DNA from: DATLZU01 sp051293835 | GTDB taxonomy: Bacteria > Nitrospirota > Nitrospiria > Nitrospirales > Nitrospiraceae | DNA: 64,000 nucleotides | Direction of reading: 5' to 3' | Assembly: GCA_051293835.1 (NCBI GenBank) | Contig: JBPKMA010000004.1 | Coordinates: 124,001 to 188,000, forward strand | In this document: positions 53,295 through 62,289 of the stretch, one piece after another | How the letters are laid out: each line of letters opens with the position of its first letter | Position numbering within the stretch: position 1 is the stretch's first letter | Notes under the pieces: model-generated | What the model was told of the DNA's origin: nothing | The model's database searches: none | Seen by the model: the letters and a program-made list of their open reading frames with translations, nothing else | Made by a program: the position numbers and the translations under genes

Positions 53295-53471
53295 AGAAGC
53301 CCTCTTTTAGAATTTTCGCCGACTTGCTTCGGCTGAGTTCCTGGCTCTCGTGAGCCGCAATGACGACGCGCCTGCCGTCAGGATGACGCCAGACCCGATG
53401 ACCGGATTCCTGCCGCCGCTCCATCCATACGATCGGAGGAACCCAGCAGATCCTTCAGCTTGGCCACGCAC
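53295..53471 (-). pseudogene. HicA toxin relic
   Basis: Minus-strand frames give AKLKDLLG, then after a shift FLRSYGWSGG, then RQESGHRVWRHPDGRRVV with IAAHESQELSRSKSAKILKE. The W-x-G-S-H-type segment (GHRVWRHPDGRRVVIAAH) is the HicA dsRBD-like core. Two frameshifts destroy it. The start is next to the end of the HicB relic. Confidence 0.65.
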
Positions 53472-53703
53472 AGACCATGATGGTGTCAGTCTCGGCAGGA
53501 ACTCGAGACAGCGGAGGCGGAAAGGGATCCAAGGGATCACCACCGGCGTGCGCTGCAAAAGCACGCCTTGACCGCACCTCTGGCTTCCGTCGCACTCCGG
53601 TCTTTGTCGGCGCAATGGCTGTGACAGGCAGCCCCGCTGGCCACGCTATCCATCCGGTCCGGTCGGGTTGATACCTCACCAGCAATCTTTTCTGCACGCG
53701 CAC
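53456..53703 (-). pseudogene. HicB antitoxin relic
   Basis: One frame begins KRLLVRYQPDRTGWIAWP; others continue PGCHSHCADKD-like, then RSATEARGAVKA and finally PAETDTIMV, which flows into the HicA start. The GWI...PGCHS block is the HicB signature of the degenerate RNase H fold. At least two indels. The order hicB-hicA on the minus strand is normal. Confidence 0.6.
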
Positions 53704-53828
53704 GAGTCCGTTTCATAAGACCGCCTCGCTTCATCGCCGTGCTTCCAAAGGAAGCACCGGAATTTTGCAATCGCCCTTGGCCTGTACCTCATGACCATGC
53801 GCGCGTTCCGAAGACGGTCCCACTTCCT

Positions 53829-55355
53829 TCATCCTTCTGGCGCCAGCTTAATCTCCTGCACCTCCCCGAACGCCGACAGCAAGCGCGGCAACGTGTCGGG
53901 GGATCCAACCGCCAGAATTCGGAACCGCTCAGGATGGAGATGCTTGCGAGCCGCCTGGAGCAGATCCTCCTTTGTCAACTTCACGACTTTCTCGCGCAGT
54001 TGCTGCAGAAAGTCCTTCGGCAGGCCGTCGTACTCAAGATCCATCAGGCGTCCCACGATGCTGGATGGGCTCGTGAACGAAAAAACGAACGAATTGACGA
54101 AGGCCTCCTTCGCCTCTTCCAATTCCTCGTCCGTCACCGGTTCCCTGCGCAACCGCTCGACGTTGGCGATGAACCGGTCGATGACTTCTTGCGTCGTGGA
54201 AAGCTTGGTCTCGGCTCGCAGATACCACACTCCCTGATCGTGCGTGCTCACGCGTAGACCGCTGCCGACGGAGTAGGCCAGCCCCCGCTGGGTCCGCACG
54301 TCCCGGAACAATCGGCTGCGGAAGGAACTGCCGCCGAGGATGTCGTTCAGCAGGGAGAGGGCCGGATAGTCGGGATCGTTCTCCTTGATCGTGAGATGTC
54401 CCACGCGCAGGTGGGTCTGCGAAGTGTCTTTACTGACATAGCGGATGACCGGTTTGGCACCGTCGGCGCCCGCTTCGACCACTTCGGGAATCTTCAATTC
54501 CGGCACGTCCCCTTTGGGCCAGTCGCCGAACACCTCGCGCAGTGCGGCCAGCACGTCCGTCTTGTCGAAATCGCCGGTAACGCCGAGGATGATGCCGTTG
54601 GGATGGATCGTCCGTTGATGGAACGCCACGAGATCATCCCGGGTCACGCGCGTGACGGACTCGATCGTGCTCTCCCGCGCGCTGGGATGATCGGCACCAT
54701 AGATCAGCTTGGCGAACTCCCGTCCAGCGATGGATTGGGGGCTGTCCTGCCGGCGCCGGATGCTCTCGATCGCCTGCAGCTTGGCCAATTCAACCCGATC
54801 CGGTTCAAACGCCGGCGTCCGCAGCAAGTCGGCGAAGATCTCGAGCCCGCGCTTGAGATCCTTTTTCAACACGTCCAGTGTGGCGGAGCCCGACTCTTTG
54901 CCGATCCCGATCGTGATCACCGCCGCCAGCCGATCGAGTTCTTCGTCCACGTCCGCGGCGGACATCCGCTTGGACCCGCCCGTGCGCATAACCACACCGG
55001 TCAACCCGGCCAGTCCGATCTTGTCGGGCGGATCGAGCCAACTCCCAGTCCGCATAATGGCCTGCACGGTGACCAGCGGCAATTCGTGATCCTCCAGCAG
55101 GTACACCACCATGCCGTTGTCCAAGACCAGCCGCTCCGGCTCTGGCGGGTTGAACTCGACCGGAGGAAAGCGCATAAGCCGCGGATCGGTCAGCCCGGCA
55201 TCGGCCGCCAGGACAGGCCCGGTCACGGCGATGAGCGTGATCGACATCAACGCAATGAGAATGACGCCGTTGGAGACCATGCGATGACCGCTCACCTCCC
55301 CTCCGGGCTGCGCCCCGCGCTTCACGAGTAACGTTTCACGTGTCACACCACTCAT
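53829..55355 (-). CDS. M16 peptidase-like subunit without zinc motif
   Basis: 508 residues; start overlaps the previous gene by ATGA. Signal peptide VILIALMSITLIAVTGPVLA. The M16 fold is there (LDNGMVVYLLEDHELPLVTV, IMRTGSWLDPPDKIGLAGLT, SLLNDILGGSSFRSRLFRDV, RTQRGLAYSVGSGLRV) but the HxxEH of the partner is absent: the corresponding place reads LTGVVMRTGG. In two-subunit M16B proteases one chain is inactive and helps bind the substrate, consistent with the tandem layout. Likely periplasmic. Confidence 0.9.
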   Translation of the reverse strand: MSGVTRETLLVKRGAQPGGEVSGHRMVSNGVILIALMSITLIAVTGPVLAADAGLTDPRLMRFPPVEFNPPEPERLVLDNGMVVYLLEDHELPLVTVQAIMRTGSWLDPPDKIGLAGLTGVVMRTGGSKRMSAADVDEELDRLAAVITIGIGKESGSATLDVLKKDLKRGLEIFADLLRTPAFEPDRVELAKLQAIESIRRRQDSPQSIAGREFAKLIYGADHPSARESTIESVTRVTRDDLVAFHQRTIHPNGIILGVTGDFDKTDVLAALREVFGDWPKGDVPELKIPEVVEAGADGAKPVIRYVSKDTSQTHLRVGHLTIKENDPDYPALSLLNDILGGSSFRSRLFRDVRTQRGLAYSVGSGLRVSTHDQGVWYLRAETKLSTTQEVIDRFIANVERLRREPVTDEELEEAKEAFVNSFVFSFTSPSSIVGRLMDLEYDGLPKDFLQQLREKVVKLTKEDLLQAARKHLHPERFRILAVGSPDTLPRLLSAFGEVQEIKLAPEG

Positions 55356-56920
55356 GGCCTCACCTCGTCGGCCGCCTTCGCTGCGATCTTGCGAGCAGCG
55401 GGCGTCTTCACAAGCGTGGCAACCGTGCGGTTGGACTTCTTCAAATACTGAGTCGCCACCCGCTGAATGTCCTCCGGCGTCACCTTGGCGATGCGATCGC
55501 GCGCATCGAGGATATAGCGCCAGTCCCCAGCGACGGTCTGGTAAAAGGCCAACTGCGAGGCTAACCCGCTGTTCGACCGGAGCGATCGCACCAGCGAGGC
55601 ATCTAGGTTGTTGAGCACCTTTTCGAGTTCCTGTGGAGTCACCGGTTCGGTCTTCAACCGTTCCAGCTCTTCGTAAATCGCCGCCTCCACTTCCGCGGCG
55701 GTGTGAGGTGCCAACGGCGTCGCGCTGATCACAAACAGGTTGGGCGCCCGCACACCGGGGTAGTTGGTGTCGGTCATGACCGAAGCGGCAAGCCGTTTCT
55801 CCCGCACCAGCCGGCTGTATAGACGGGAGGTCACCCCGTCCGACAACACCGCGTCGATCACATCAAAGACGACATCATCAGGATGCCCGATACCCGGTTT
55901 GTGATAGCCGATGAGCAGCATCGGTTCCGCATCGAACTCGACTTCCACCCGCCGTTCCCCGCGCTGCGGCGGCTCGACCGTCACGACCGGCGGCGGGGGC
56001 GGCGCCGGCGGGATGACGCCGAACGTCCGCTCGAGCAGATCGATCACTTCCTTGGGGTTAATGTCGCCAACGAGGGCGACCGTGGCACCCGAGGGTCCAT
56101 AATACGTCTTGAAGAACTCCTCCGTCGCCGCGGGCGTGAGCGATTCGATGTCCGACGCCCAGCCGACGGTCGGAAGCCCGTACGGATGGGCCTGAAACGC
56201 GGCGGCCGTGAAAGTCTCGAACAGGAGCCCCTGTGGATTGTCGTCCGTCCGCAGCCGCCGTTCTTCCATGACGACGCTCCGCTCCTTATAGAACTCGCGC
56301 AACACAGGGTTCGCCATGCGGTCGGCTTCCAGGACCGCCCAGAGCAGCAGCCGGTTCGACGGCAGGCTGACCATGTAGCGCGTGAGATCCTTGCTCGTGG
56401 CGGCGTTCAGTCCCACCGCGCCGTGCCGCTGATACAGCAGCGCCATCTCGTTCGCGACCACGTACTCGTCGGCCTTATCCTGCAGCTCTTTGAAACGCTG
56501 CATGAGCTGATCAAGCGCCGGCTCGCCGGCGGACGACGACCTGCCAGAGGTCTTCACCGCCGCCGCCCGTTGCCGCCGCTCGATTTCGGTCCCGAGCCGG
56601 TGCAACTCCTCCAGCAGCGGGCGCTCTTTTTCGTAATCCTTCGTCCCGACCATGCGGGTGCCCTTGAAGGCCATGTGTTCGTAAAGATGGGCTACGCCAG
56701 TGCGGCCGGTGTGTTCGTTCATGCCGCCGACGCCGAACGTGAGATTGATCGAGACGACCGGCGTCTGGTGCCGCTCGACCATCAGCACCTTCATGCCGTT
56801 TGAGAGTTGATGCTCGATGACCCGTCCGGCCAGACCGGACATGTCGGCCCGCGACAAGGCAAGGCTCAGATGAAGACTGAAGCCGAGGACCAGGACGAAC
56901 ATCAGCAACGTTTTCTTCAT
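55352..56920 (-). CDS. M16 family zinc peptidase, active subunit
   Basis: 522 residues from an ATG overlapping the Gph stop by ATGA. Signal peptide LLMFVLVLGFSLHLSLALSR. Inverted zinc motif VAHLYEHMAFKGTRM near 75 (HxxEH). The downstream acidic ligand is in KERSVVMEERRLRTDD near 200. Second half contains FDVIDAVLSDGVTSRLYSRL. It degrades peptides in the periplasm together with the inactive partner encoded next. The operon is pyk > unknown > gph > this > partner. Confidence 0.93.
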   Translation of the reverse strand: MKKTLLMFVLVLGFSLHLSLALSRADMSGLAGRVIEHQLSNGMKVLMVERHQTPVVSINLTFGVGGMNEHTGRTGVAHLYEHMAFKGTRMVGTKDYEKERPLLEELHRLGTEIERRQRAAAVKTSGRSSSAGEPALDQLMQRFKELQDKADEYVVANEMALLYQRHGAVGLNAATSKDLTRYMVSLPSNRLLLWAVLEADRMANPVLREFYKERSVVMEERRLRTDDNPQGLLFETFTAAAFQAHPYGLPTVGWASDIESLTPAATEEFFKTYYGPSGATVALVGDINPKEVIDLLERTFGVIPPAPPPPPVVTVEPPQRGERRVEVEFDAEPMLLIGYHKPGIGHPDDVVFDVIDAVLSDGVTSRLYSRLVREKRLAASVMTDTNYPGVRAPNLFVISATPLAPHTAAEVEAAIYEELERLKTEPVTPQELEKVLNNLDASLVRSLRSNSGLASQLAFYQTVAGDWRYILDARDRIAKVTPEDIQRVATQYLKKSNRTVATLVKTPAARKIAAKAADEVRP

Positions 56921-57567
56921 ACAAAAATCTCCATCAATTCTTCCGGCCGTTCGATGAACCACTCGGGCCGGCAGGCCGCCATCTTCTCCCGATTCCCCAT
57001 CCCGTAGCCCACCGCGCAAACCCGAATGCCGGCGTTGTGCCCGCCGTTGATGTCGTTAGTGCTGTCGCCGACGAGGACCGTGCGCTCGCGAGGGACGTTC
57101 AGCACCTCCATGATTTTCAGCAGCATCCCCGGTTCGGGCTTCAGCCCGTAGCCATCGTCCCCGCCGATCACGTAAGCAAAGTGATGATTCCCCAATCCGT
57201 CCAAAATCACTTTGGTGTATTCGATGGACTTGTTGGTCGCCACTGCCTTGTACTTATCGGCGAAGTGGGCGAGCATCGTCTCGACACCCGGATAGAAACG
57301 GGTCCGGTCCAGGCAGTGCGCCAGATAATGGCCGCGAAAGACGCGCAAGGCTTCCTCGTATTTGGCCTGGTTCGCCTCACCGACCGCTAGCCGCAGCAGG
57401 CGCTTGACGCCATCGCCCACGAATCCGAAGATTTCCTCCTGGGGACGGCGCGGCAGGCCGAGTTCCTCCAGCGTAAGGTTGACCGCATAGGCGATGTCCC
57501 ACTTGGACTCGATGAGCGTGCCATCCAGATCGAAAATCAAGAGATCCACCGGCGTCTTCACAGCCAT
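56917..57567 (-). CDS. gph: Phosphoglycolate phosphatase-like HAD hydrolase
   Basis: 216 residues. Nucleophile motif LLIFDLDGTLIESKWD near 10; motif II KAVATNKSIEYTK near 108; Lys and acidic motif near 145-175 (KPEPGMLLKIMEVLNVP, TVLVGDSTNDINGGHNAG). It removes phosphate from 2-phosphoglycolate or a similar small substrate. ATG follows the unknown gene's stop directly (TGAATG) and its stop overlaps the M16 start, so translation is coupled across the operon. Confidence 0.85.
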   Translation of the reverse strand: MAVKTPVDLLIFDLDGTLIESKWDIAYAVNLTLEELGLPRRPQEEIFGFVGDGVKRLLRLAVGEANQAKYEEALRVFRGHYLAHCLDRTRFYPGVETMLAHFADKYKAVATNKSIEYTKVILDGLGNHHFAYVIGGDDGYGLKPEPGMLLKIMEVLNVPRERTVLVGDSTNDINGGHNAGIRVCAVGYGMGNREKMAACRPEWFIERPEELMEIFV

Positions 57568-58140
57568 TCACTTCACCTTACGCAAGTCGTCCCGCAGCGC
57601 AATCAGCTTCGCGCGGCGGCCAGCGTCGGATTCCTGCAGGATGGCCTCCCGCACGAAGTTCAGCATGCGTGTGCGCCCAACGTGCGGAGGGAGGATCGGT
57701 TCGACGATCCGCCAGCGGTTATTCACCGCCCGGACACGGACCCGAACCTGCTCGGTCGTGACCTCCGGAATAAACGACGCCGTCTCCAGATAGACCGCGC
57801 CGAGCACGCGGAATTCGACCGGGATCACAACCTCCAGCATATTGACGATCTCCCACTGTCTCAACCGCTCGGGCACCGCGTAGCTGTCGATCACGACGAC
57901 ATGCCCCCAGGCCGGCTCTTCTTTCCATCCGACGTAGGGCACGATTGCGTCGAACGACAGGCCGTCCAGACGCGCCCCCCGCGCATCCAGCGAAAGGTAC
58001 TTCTTGACCACTTCGGCCGGTGAATTGTTGATGGCCCCGGTCTGGGCGAGCCCCGGCCCTGCCGCCGACACGACGCCAAAGAGGCTCACGATCGCCAGTC
58101 GCAGCCAGCGGTGTTTCGTCATCCGTCGATCACAATTCAT
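57568..58140 (-). CDS. Secreted protein of unknown function
   Basis: 190 residues; start overlaps pyk stop by ATGA, MTKHRWL a little later is an alternative start. Signal peptide LRLAIVSLFGVVSAAGPGLA. The body has helix VVKKYLSLDARGARLDGLSF, VEFRVLGAVYLETASF and VRVRVRAVNNRWRIVEPILP, resembling NTF2-like or SnoaL-type folds used in secreted domains. A family is not recognised. It separates pyk from gph in an operon with tight overlaps. Confidence 0.75.
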   Translation of the reverse strand: MNCDRRMTKHRWLRLAIVSLFGVVSAAGPGLAQTGAINNSPAEVVKKYLSLDARGARLDGLSFDAIVPYVGWKEEPAWGHVVVIDSYAVPERLRQWEIVNMLEVVIPVEFRVLGAVYLETASFIPEVTTEQVRVRVRAVNNRWRIVEPILPPHVGRTRMLNFVREAILQESDAGRRAKLIALRDDLRKVK

Positions 58141-59600
58141 GTCACTTCGTGCAATTTCATCAGGTTGGTCCCGCCGGGCTGGCCGATTCGGGTCCCCGAC
58201 AAGATCACGATCCGTTCCCCCGTTTTGACGAGCCCCTCCGCCTTCAACCGCCGTTCGGCTTCATTCACCCGTTCGTCGGTCTGATCAATTTGCGGCATCG
58301 TATGAGGGATGACGCCCCAATAGAGGGCCATTCGCCGGCGGACCGTTCCGAAGGGGGTAAAGGCAATGATCGGCGCAAGCGGACGCTGTTTGGAAACAAG
58401 GCGCGCCGTCATGCCCAACTCGCTGAAGGCGACGATGGCGCTGGCTCCCACCGCAGCGGCCACCTCCGACGCCGCCGTGCAGAGGGCCTCCGGAAAGGAG
58501 ACATCGCTTCGGCCGGCGTCCGCCCGTCGCGGCAACGCCGGCCTGACGCCTTCTTCCGCCGCCCGAATGATTCGATCCATCACCCGCACCGCCTCCACCG
58601 GATACCGTCCGACAGCCGTTTCCGCGGACAACATCACCGCGTCGGTCCCGTCAAAGACGGCGTTCGCCACATCCGAGGCTTCGGCTCTGGTCGGCCGGGT
58701 CTGGTGGGTCATGGATTCCAGCATCTGGGTCGCGGTGATCACGAGACGGCGGCGGCGATTCGCTTCTGCGATGATATGTTTTTGCAGAACCGGCACGGCT
58801 TCTGGCCCCATTTCGACCCCGAGGTCGCCGCGCGCGATCATGACCCCGTCCGCCTGCTCCAGAATCGCGTCCAGGGCGGTGATGGCTTCCGCCCGCTCAA
58901 TCTTCGCGATGACCGGTTGATCGCCACCCAAGTCCGCGATCCGTTTCTTTGCAGCGACGATATCCTCTGGCCCCCGCACGAACGAGAGCGCCACGTAATC
59001 CACTCCTTGGGCGATGCCGAACCGGAGGTCCTCCTGATCCTTGTCGGTCACCGTCGGCGCGCTGACCCGCGTGCCCGGCAGGTTGATGCCCTTCTGGGAG
59101 AGGATTCGCCCACCGGTCATGACCGTGCATTCGACGATGCCACCCGAGATCCGGTTGACCTGTAGCTCCACCAACCCATCGTCGATGAAAATCCTAGCTC
59201 CCGGTTGGACATCACGCGCCAGGTAGGGGTATGTCACCGGAATTTCCGGAACGTCGCCAGAGAGTCCAGTCCGCGCGACAGTGTGAGCGCCAATCTGACC
59301 GCCGGACCGCAAAAGCATGGTCTGCAGGATCACCCGCTGACCGGGCACGACGTCTATCGCACCGGCGCTCAGCTCACCGACGCGAATCCGCGGGCCTTGA
59401 AGATCCAGGATGACAGCCACCGCGACCCGGCATCGCTCGGCTGCTGCACGAACCGCGTGAAGGGCGCGCCCATGCCATTCATGATTGCCGTGCGAGAAGT
59501 TCAGCCGCGCAGCATCCATCCCGCTCTCGATGAGCTGATCGAGCAAGGCAGGGGAATCGCTCGCCGGGCCGATGGTGCACACGATCTTCGCTTTGCGCAT
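58137..59600 (-). CDS. pyk: Pyruvate kinase
   Basis: 487 residues from the ATG that gives MRKAKIVCTIGPASDSPALL; GAGGT lies ten bases upstream. It transfers phosphate from phosphoenolpyruvate to ADP. Signature motifs: LNFSHGNHEWHGRAL near 38, LDLQGPRIRVGEL, the catalytic Lys in PVIAKIERAEAITALD near 220, MIARGDLGVEMGPEAVP and ATQMLESMTHQTRPTRAEA near 270. C-terminal allosteric domain includes GERIVILSGTRIGQPGGTN. First gene of a five-gene operon. Confidence 0.96.
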   Translation of the reverse strand: MRKAKIVCTIGPASDSPALLDQLIESGMDAARLNFSHGNHEWHGRALHAVRAAAERCRVAVAVILDLQGPRIRVGELSAGAIDVVPGQRVILQTMLLRSGGQIGAHTVARTGLSGDVPEIPVTYPYLARDVQPGARIFIDDGLVELQVNRISGGIVECTVMTGGRILSQKGINLPGTRVSAPTVTDKDQEDLRFGIAQGVDYVALSFVRGPEDIVAAKKRIADLGGDQPVIAKIERAEAITALDAILEQADGVMIARGDLGVEMGPEAVPVLQKHIIAEANRRRRLVITATQMLESMTHQTRPTRAEASDVANAVFDGTDAVMLSAETAVGRYPVEAVRVMDRIIRAAEEGVRPALPRRADAGRSDVSFPEALCTAASEVAAAVGASAIVAFSELGMTARLVSKQRPLAPIIAFTPFGTVRRRMALYWGVIPHTMPQIDQTDERVNEAERRLKAEGLVKTGERIVILSGTRIGQPGGTNLMKLHEVT

Positions 59601-59695
59601 GGCAGTCCGCACCTCGCCCCCAACTTCTTGCCTCTAGCCGACGTGCGATAGAGTCGCCGCCATTCTAACAGACGTGGAAATACCAGCAAAGCGCG

Positions 59696-59725
59696 TTGAC
59701 CGCCTCACGCACCACATGGTACGTT
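59696..59725 (+). promoter_or_regulatory. Candidate sigma-70 promoter for hemL
   Basis: TTGACC (59696-59701) and TACGTT (59720-59725) are separated by 18 bases, 47 bases before the hemL ATG, in the divergent space with pyk. Confidence 0.4.
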
Positions 59726-59772
59726 GCACCGCTTTCTCTTAAGCTTTGGCTATTCGCTCCCAACTGCTCGCT

Positions 59773-61056
59773 ATGAAAACCACGAAATCCCAGAAGCTCT
59801 TTACCGAGGCGCAACACCATATTCCCGGCGGCGTGAACAGCCCGGTTCGGGCCTTCCGCTCGGTGGGCGGGCAGCCGCTCTTCATCAAGCGGGCGAAAGG
59901 CAGTCGGCTCTTCGATGTAGACGGGAACAGTTTCATCGACTACGTGCTGTCGTGGGGACCGTTGATCCTCGGCCATGCGCCGGCTCCGGTGATTAAGGCA
60001 ATTCAGCGGGCCGCCGCCAACGGCACCAGCTACGGCGCCCCCACCGAACTGGAGGTGCGGCTGGCCCGCATGATCCACGAGGCGATCCCGTCGATGGAAA
60101 AAGTGCGGCTGGTCAGTTCCGGCACCGAGGCTGTGATGAGCGCCATCCGCGTCGCGCGCGCCTACACGAAACGGGATGCGATCCTCAAGTTCGAGGGCTG
60201 TTACCACGGGCACAGCGATTACCTGCTCGCCAAAGCCGGCTCCGGGCTTGCGACCTTGGGCCTTCCCGATTCACCTGGCGTGCCGGCCGACTTTACGCGC
60301 CATACCATCACCGCACCTTACAACGACATCCGAACGGTCACGCACCTGATCAACGAGCATCACCGGCGGCTCGCTTGCATCATCGTCGAGCCAGTCGCCG
60401 GCAACATGGGTGTCGTGCCGCCGGGCGAGGATTTCCTCCCGACCTTGCGGCACCTCACCGAGCAGCATGGCATCCTGCTGATTTTCGACGAAGTGATCAC
60501 TGGCTTCCGCGTGCACTATGGTGGCGCGCAGACCTTGTACGGCATAACGCCGGACCTGACGTGTCTGGGCAAGATTATCGGCGGGGGACTGCCGGTGGGT
60601 GCTTACGGGGGCAAGAAAGAAATCATGGATTTGGTAGCGCCGGCTGGGCCCGTGTATCAAGCTGGCACCCTGTCGGGCAATCCGCTCGCCGTCACGGCCG
60701 GCATTGAGACGCTGGCTCGACTCCAGGCGCGGGGCGTCTATCGGAAACTGGAGACGCTGTCCGCGGCATTGGCCGAGGGGTTGAGAGACGCGGCCAAGAA
60801 GACGGGAGTCCCGCTGACGCTGACGCGGGTAGGGTCAATGCTGGGAGCCTTTTTTACCAAGGGCCCGGTAGTGGACTGGGCGACAGCCAAACAATCGGAC
60901 ACGGAGCGCTATGCGAAATTCTTCCGCGGGATGCTGGAAAAGGGCGTGTACCTCGCACCCTCTCAGTTCGAAGCGGCGTTCCTGTCCACCGCCCACACGG
61001 AGGCCGACATCAAAAAAACGATCGCCGCAGCACAGGCGGTTTTCAAAAGACTGTAG
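59773..61056 (+). CDS. hemL: Glutamate-1-semialdehyde 2,1-aminomutase
   Basis: 427 residues from the ATG giving MKTTKSQKLFTEAQHHIPGG. This PLP enzyme forms 5-aminolevulinate in the C5 tetrapyrrole pathway. Motifs: GGVNSPVRAFRSVGG near 15, YVLSWGPLILGHAPAP, VSSGTEAVMSAIRVARAYTK near 115, the PLP region LIFDEVITGFRVHYGGAQ near 240 and the lysine in DLTCLGKIIGGGLPVGAYGG near 267. The HemD end at the left window edge is the only other tetrapyrrole gene seen. Confidence 0.96.
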   Translation: MKTTKSQKLFTEAQHHIPGGVNSPVRAFRSVGGQPLFIKRAKGSRLFDVDGNSFIDYVLSWGPLILGHAPAPVIKAIQRAAANGTSYGAPTELEVRLARMIHEAIPSMEKVRLVSSGTEAVMSAIRVARAYTKRDAILKFEGCYHGHSDYLLAKAGSGLATLGLPDSPGVPADFTRHTITAPYNDIRTVTHLINEHHRRLACIIVEPVAGNMGVVPPGEDFLPTLRHLTEQHGILLIFDEVITGFRVHYGGAQTLYGITPDLTCLGKIIGGGLPVGAYGGKKEIMDLVAPAGPVYQAGTLSGNPLAVTAGIETLARLQARGVYRKLETLSAALAEGLRDAAKKTGVPLTLTRVGSMLGAFFTKGPVVDWATAKQSDTERYAKFFRGMLEKGVYLAPSQFEAAFLSTAHTEADIKKTIAAAQAVFKRL

Positions 61057-61148
61057 ACGCTATGGCGCATCGCGCACGGCACGGGCCGCGGAGGTGATGG
61101 CTTACCTCGGGAGACCATTCATGCTCTCGAGCTAGACGGGCCGTGCAG

Positions 61149-61189
61149 CTGTATCGAAATCAACTCAGCCTGTATCTCACTCGATACAG
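61149..61189. repeat. Inverted repeat after hemL
   Basis: CTGTATCGA (61149-61157) pairs with TCGATACAG (61181-61189), a 9-base perfect stem with a 23-base loop, between the converging hemL and the small unknown gene. No T-run; may still act as a transcript end. Confidence 0.45.
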
Positions 61190-61198
61190 CCGGGAGGC

Positions 61199-61429
61199 CT
61201 ATTCGTCGTCCTCGTCCTGCGCCTCCAGTGCCTCTTGCCGCTTTTGCTCCTCCATCGCGTTGTGCAGGAGCATCCGGATGAACATCGAATAGAGCGAGCC
61301 CTTTTCTAGTGTTCCACCGGGCGGAATGGCAATCTTTCCTTCTTTGATCATCTTATCCATCCATGCCTTCTGATCGGGCGCAATCAGGACGGGGATCTCG
61401 ACCAACCCCACTTTGCCGAACATATCCAT
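61199..61429 (-). CDS. Small conserved-looking acidic protein
   Basis: 76 residues, MDMFGKVGLVEIPVLIAPDQ then KAWMDKMIKEGKIAIPPGG and an acidic tail EALEAQDEDDE. No known domain is seen. Amphipathic middle helix LYSMFIRMLLHNAMEEQKRQ. AGGAGG lies ten bases before the ATG, so it is likely translated. Function unknown. Confidence 0.6.
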   Translation of the reverse strand: MDMFGKVGLVEIPVLIAPDQKAWMDKMIKEGKIAIPPGGTLEKGSLYSMFIRMLLHNAMEEQKRQEALEAQDEDDE

Positions 61430-61668
61430 GGCTTAACCTCCTAGCGCGACGAGCAAAACTAGCGCGACACGCGGGAACACCAGGATCGCATTAAGCGAGA
61501 CCCGCATTCCCCACCTTCGCGCCTCTTTCCCACAGCCCATCGGACTGCCGGTATTCCAGCACGCGGTTTTCTTCCTTGTCAACCACACTGAGGCTCGATT
61601 CTGGAGTGGCACGCGGTGTGCTTTAGGCCTCGCGCATGTGCCGAAACCCCACCCCGAGTGGAGCGCTT

Positions 61669-62289
61669 ATGATCTCCAAACACGTCCTGCTTGCAGTCTG
61701 GCTGTCAGTCGTGTTCCTCCAGTCCGGTGTGCCCATCCCGGCGGATGGCGCGCAGCCTTCGCCCCCGCCACCGATGGGCACCTATGCGTCAAACTTAGGG
61801 TCCGACCTTCGTCCCCACTGCGATCTCTGCTGGAATCCGGCCCAGCCGAGCCAACGCCAACTCCGGTCCGCCGGGTCACCGCTGCACGGACATCACATTA
61901 AGAAAGGCCGTCGCCCGCACCGCAAACTGGGCTGGCGCAGTCGCGCCCCGCATTCATCCCTACGGCGGTCCCTCCCCCATCGAGCCCTGAGCGCCACGGA
62001 CGGCCCCGGCTATTTGCTCGACGCGTGGCAGGTCCAGGCAATCGACGGCGATACGATTCGGTACGGCATGGAGCGGATTCGAATCAGAGGTATCGACACG
62101 CCCGAACTCGCCGAGGCTGGCGGGTTCGACGCCACGCAACGACTGGCCCAGCTCCTCAAGGACGGGCCGATCCGGATCATCCCTCATGGGCGCGATCTTT
62201 ACGGCCGAATGCTCGCCGACGTGTACGTCAATGATCAGAATGTGGCAGAGATTCTCACCAACGCAGGCTATGCCAAGCCTCGGCCATGA
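61669..62289 (+). CDS. Secreted SNase-like (thermonuclease) nuclease
   Basis: 206 residues from the second ATG (MISKHVLLAVWLSVVFLQSG), a signal peptide. Residues 40-115 are a Ser/Pro/His/Arg-rich linker. The SNase fold follows: AWQVQAIDGDTIRYGMERIR with IRIRGIDTPELAEAGG (catalytic Arg and Glu), HGRDLYGRMLADVYVNDQNV and AEILTNAGYAKP. It probably cuts extracellular nucleic acids. It directly precedes the integrase relic, overlapping its frame by a few bases. Confidence 0.85.
   Translation: MISKHVLLAVWLSVVFLQSGVPIPADGAQPSPPPPMGTYASNLGSDLRPHCDLCWNPAQPSQRQLRSAGSPLHGHHIKKGRRPHRKLGWRSRAPHSSLRRSLPHRALSATDGPGYLLDAWQVQAIDGDTIRYGMERIRIRGIDTPELAEAGGFDATQRLAQLLKDGPIRIIPHGRDLYGRMLADVYVNDQNVAEILTNAGYAKPRP

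Noticed and set aside
54396..55331. 311-codon plus frame
   Set aside because: Antisense to the inactive M16 subunit.
55883..56803. 306-codon plus frame
   Set aside because: Antisense to the active M16 subunit.
58149..59165. 338-codon plus frame
   Set aside because: Antisense to pyruvate kinase.
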